DNA of 6,425 nt from CAYSWK01 sp964434735 (GTDB lineage: Archaea > Micrarchaeota > Micrarchaeia > Anstonellales > Bilamarchaeaceae): assembly GCA_964434735.1 (NCBI GenBank), contig CAYSWK010000043.1, positions 1 through 6,425 of the forward strand, read 5' to 3'. Each line of letters starts with the position of its first letter. Positions within the stretch are counted from its first letter, which is position 1. Shown here piece after piece: positions 5,854 through 6,425 of this stretch. The notes under the pieces were generated by a model. The model searched no databases. It was not told the origin of the DNA and saw nothing but the letters and a program-made list of their open reading frames with translations. The position numbers were made by a program, and so were the translations under genes.

Positions 5854-6354
5854 TCACTTGATAAGTATACTCTCTGTGAAGGGAAGTTGTTTTATTGCTT
5901 CTATTGCACGTGTTTTGAGCTTTCCGTCAATGACGATAGTTAAAACGGGATCTGGAAAGAGGTCGGGGTCGTCGCTTACGATCTGACGTATGACTACTTT
6001 TTCATCAGCAAGAATTTTGGTAACTGCAGAAACGATACCATGTCCTTTGGGATTTGCACGAACAACAATTGAATCAAAACCCAATTCTCGCGCGGCGTTG
6101 CCAAGATACGTCCGGGGTTCAAGGTAATAAAAAATAGCAAGCAATTTATCATCGTGCGCAATTTCTTTTGCAGTCTGGATAACTACGCGCCGGTCAATAT
6201 CCAAAGCACGCGCGATTTTTGCAGGGGCAAGCTCTATCGCACCAAGGAAAATATTCCCTTTTTGATCAACTCGGATTCCTTTTTTCAAAAATTCGGTTGC
6301 AACCAGTCTTCGTCCGTGCGCACGAGAAAAGAATTCTTCTAAAATATCGAGCAT
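5854..6354 (-). CDS. ACT-domain predicted regulator of amino-acid metabolism
   Basis: A 166-residue protein that resembles the archaeal family described as predicted regulators of amino-acid metabolism with an ACT domain (COG2150 type; from memory, not searched). Residues about 1-70 look like a winged-helix or helix-turn-helix region: a helix at 1-24, then LAPAKIARALDIDRRVVIQTAKEI (42-65), which reads as a recognition-helix segment. Residues about 92-166 fit an ACT domain: strand DSIVVRA, the turn PKGHGIVSAVTKILADE (102-118), strand KVVIRQIVSDDPD and a final strand around VLTIVID. ACT domains usually bind amino acids at a dimer interface. It heads a two-gene operon converging on trpDF, so control of tryptophan or chorismate genes is plausible but not shown. 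The start is supported by a TATA-like box about 26 bases upstream; no ribosome binding site is present. Confidence 0.85.
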   Translation of the reverse strand: MLDILEEFFSRAHGRRLVATEFLKKGIRVDQKGNIFLGAIELAPAKIARALDIDRRVVIQTAKEIAHDDKLLAIFYYLEPRTYLGNAARELGFDSIVVRANPKGHGIVSAVTKILADEKVVIRQIVSDDPDLFPDPVLTIVIDGKLKTRAIEAIKQLPFTESILIK

Positions 6355-6374
6355 GTACTAAAAAAGACAAGCAG

Positions 6375-6386
6375 ATTTAAAAAAAT
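6375..6386 (-). promoter_or_regulatory. TATA-like promoter of the ACT-domain regulator operon
   Basis: Minus strand reads ATTTTTTTAAAT, centred about 26 bases before the ATG at 6354. With no ribosome binding site between, this fits a leaderless transcript. The bases beyond it to the window end are AT-rich with no gene I can support. Confidence 0.5.
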
Positions 6387-6425
6387 AAGGAGAATATATC
6401 ATTTTTATTCTTTTTGTATCACAAT

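Noticed and set aside
6355..6425. AAGGAG (6388-6393) on the plus strand as a ribosome binding site of a divergent gene
   Set aside because: No ATG, GTG or TTG at a suitable distance in the remaining bases; a gene starting beyond the window cannot be judged.

Overview
The window looks like a piece of an archaeal chromosome, low to moderate in GC. Four transcription units each have a T/A-rich TATA-like box centred about 26-29 bases before the start codon, with no ribosome binding site in between. This is the pattern of archaeal leaderless mRNAs. T-run terminators, a 53-residue CxxC-x17-CxxC zinc-ribbon protein and an ACT-domain regulator of an archaeal type fit the same picture. I cannot fix the lineage; a DPANN-type archaeon is possible but is only a guess.

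Layout. (1) 1718 down to <1, minus strand: a chorismate-utilising enzyme of the TrpE/PabB family overlaps by 41 bases with a class IV aminotransferase that runs off the left edge. The pair most resembles PabB-PabC, which turn chorismate into p-aminobenzoate. (2) 1719-1959: a divergent intergenic region with a small perfect dyad, a 41-base imperfect hairpin and a GNRA-loop hairpin next to the ribosome binding site of the next gene. (3) 1960-2121, plus strand: a small zinc-ribbon protein. (4) 2270-3646, plus: an exported, probably lipid-anchored protein of unknown function with an Asp-Ala-rich linker (19 DA dipeptides) and a C-terminal domain containing six cysteines. (5) 3714-5370, plus: trpD and trpF, one base apart, for steps two and three of the tryptophan branch. 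(6) 6354-5367, minus: a two-gene operon of an ACT-domain regulator and an unrecognised 160-residue protein, converging on trpF with a 4-base overlap.

The genes centre on chorismate: PabB/PabC draw it toward p-aminobenzoate (or PabB is really TrpE, toward anthranilate), TrpD/TrpF process anthranilate, and the neighbouring ACT-domain protein could sense an amino acid and regulate one or both. That last link is inference. No glutamine amidotransferase (trpG/pabA), trpC, trpA or trpB is in the window. The most unusual items are the DA-repeat surface protein, the structured leader before the zinc-ribbon gene and the unknown partner of the ACT regulator. I see no mobile element, CRISPR array, rRNA or convincing tRNA.
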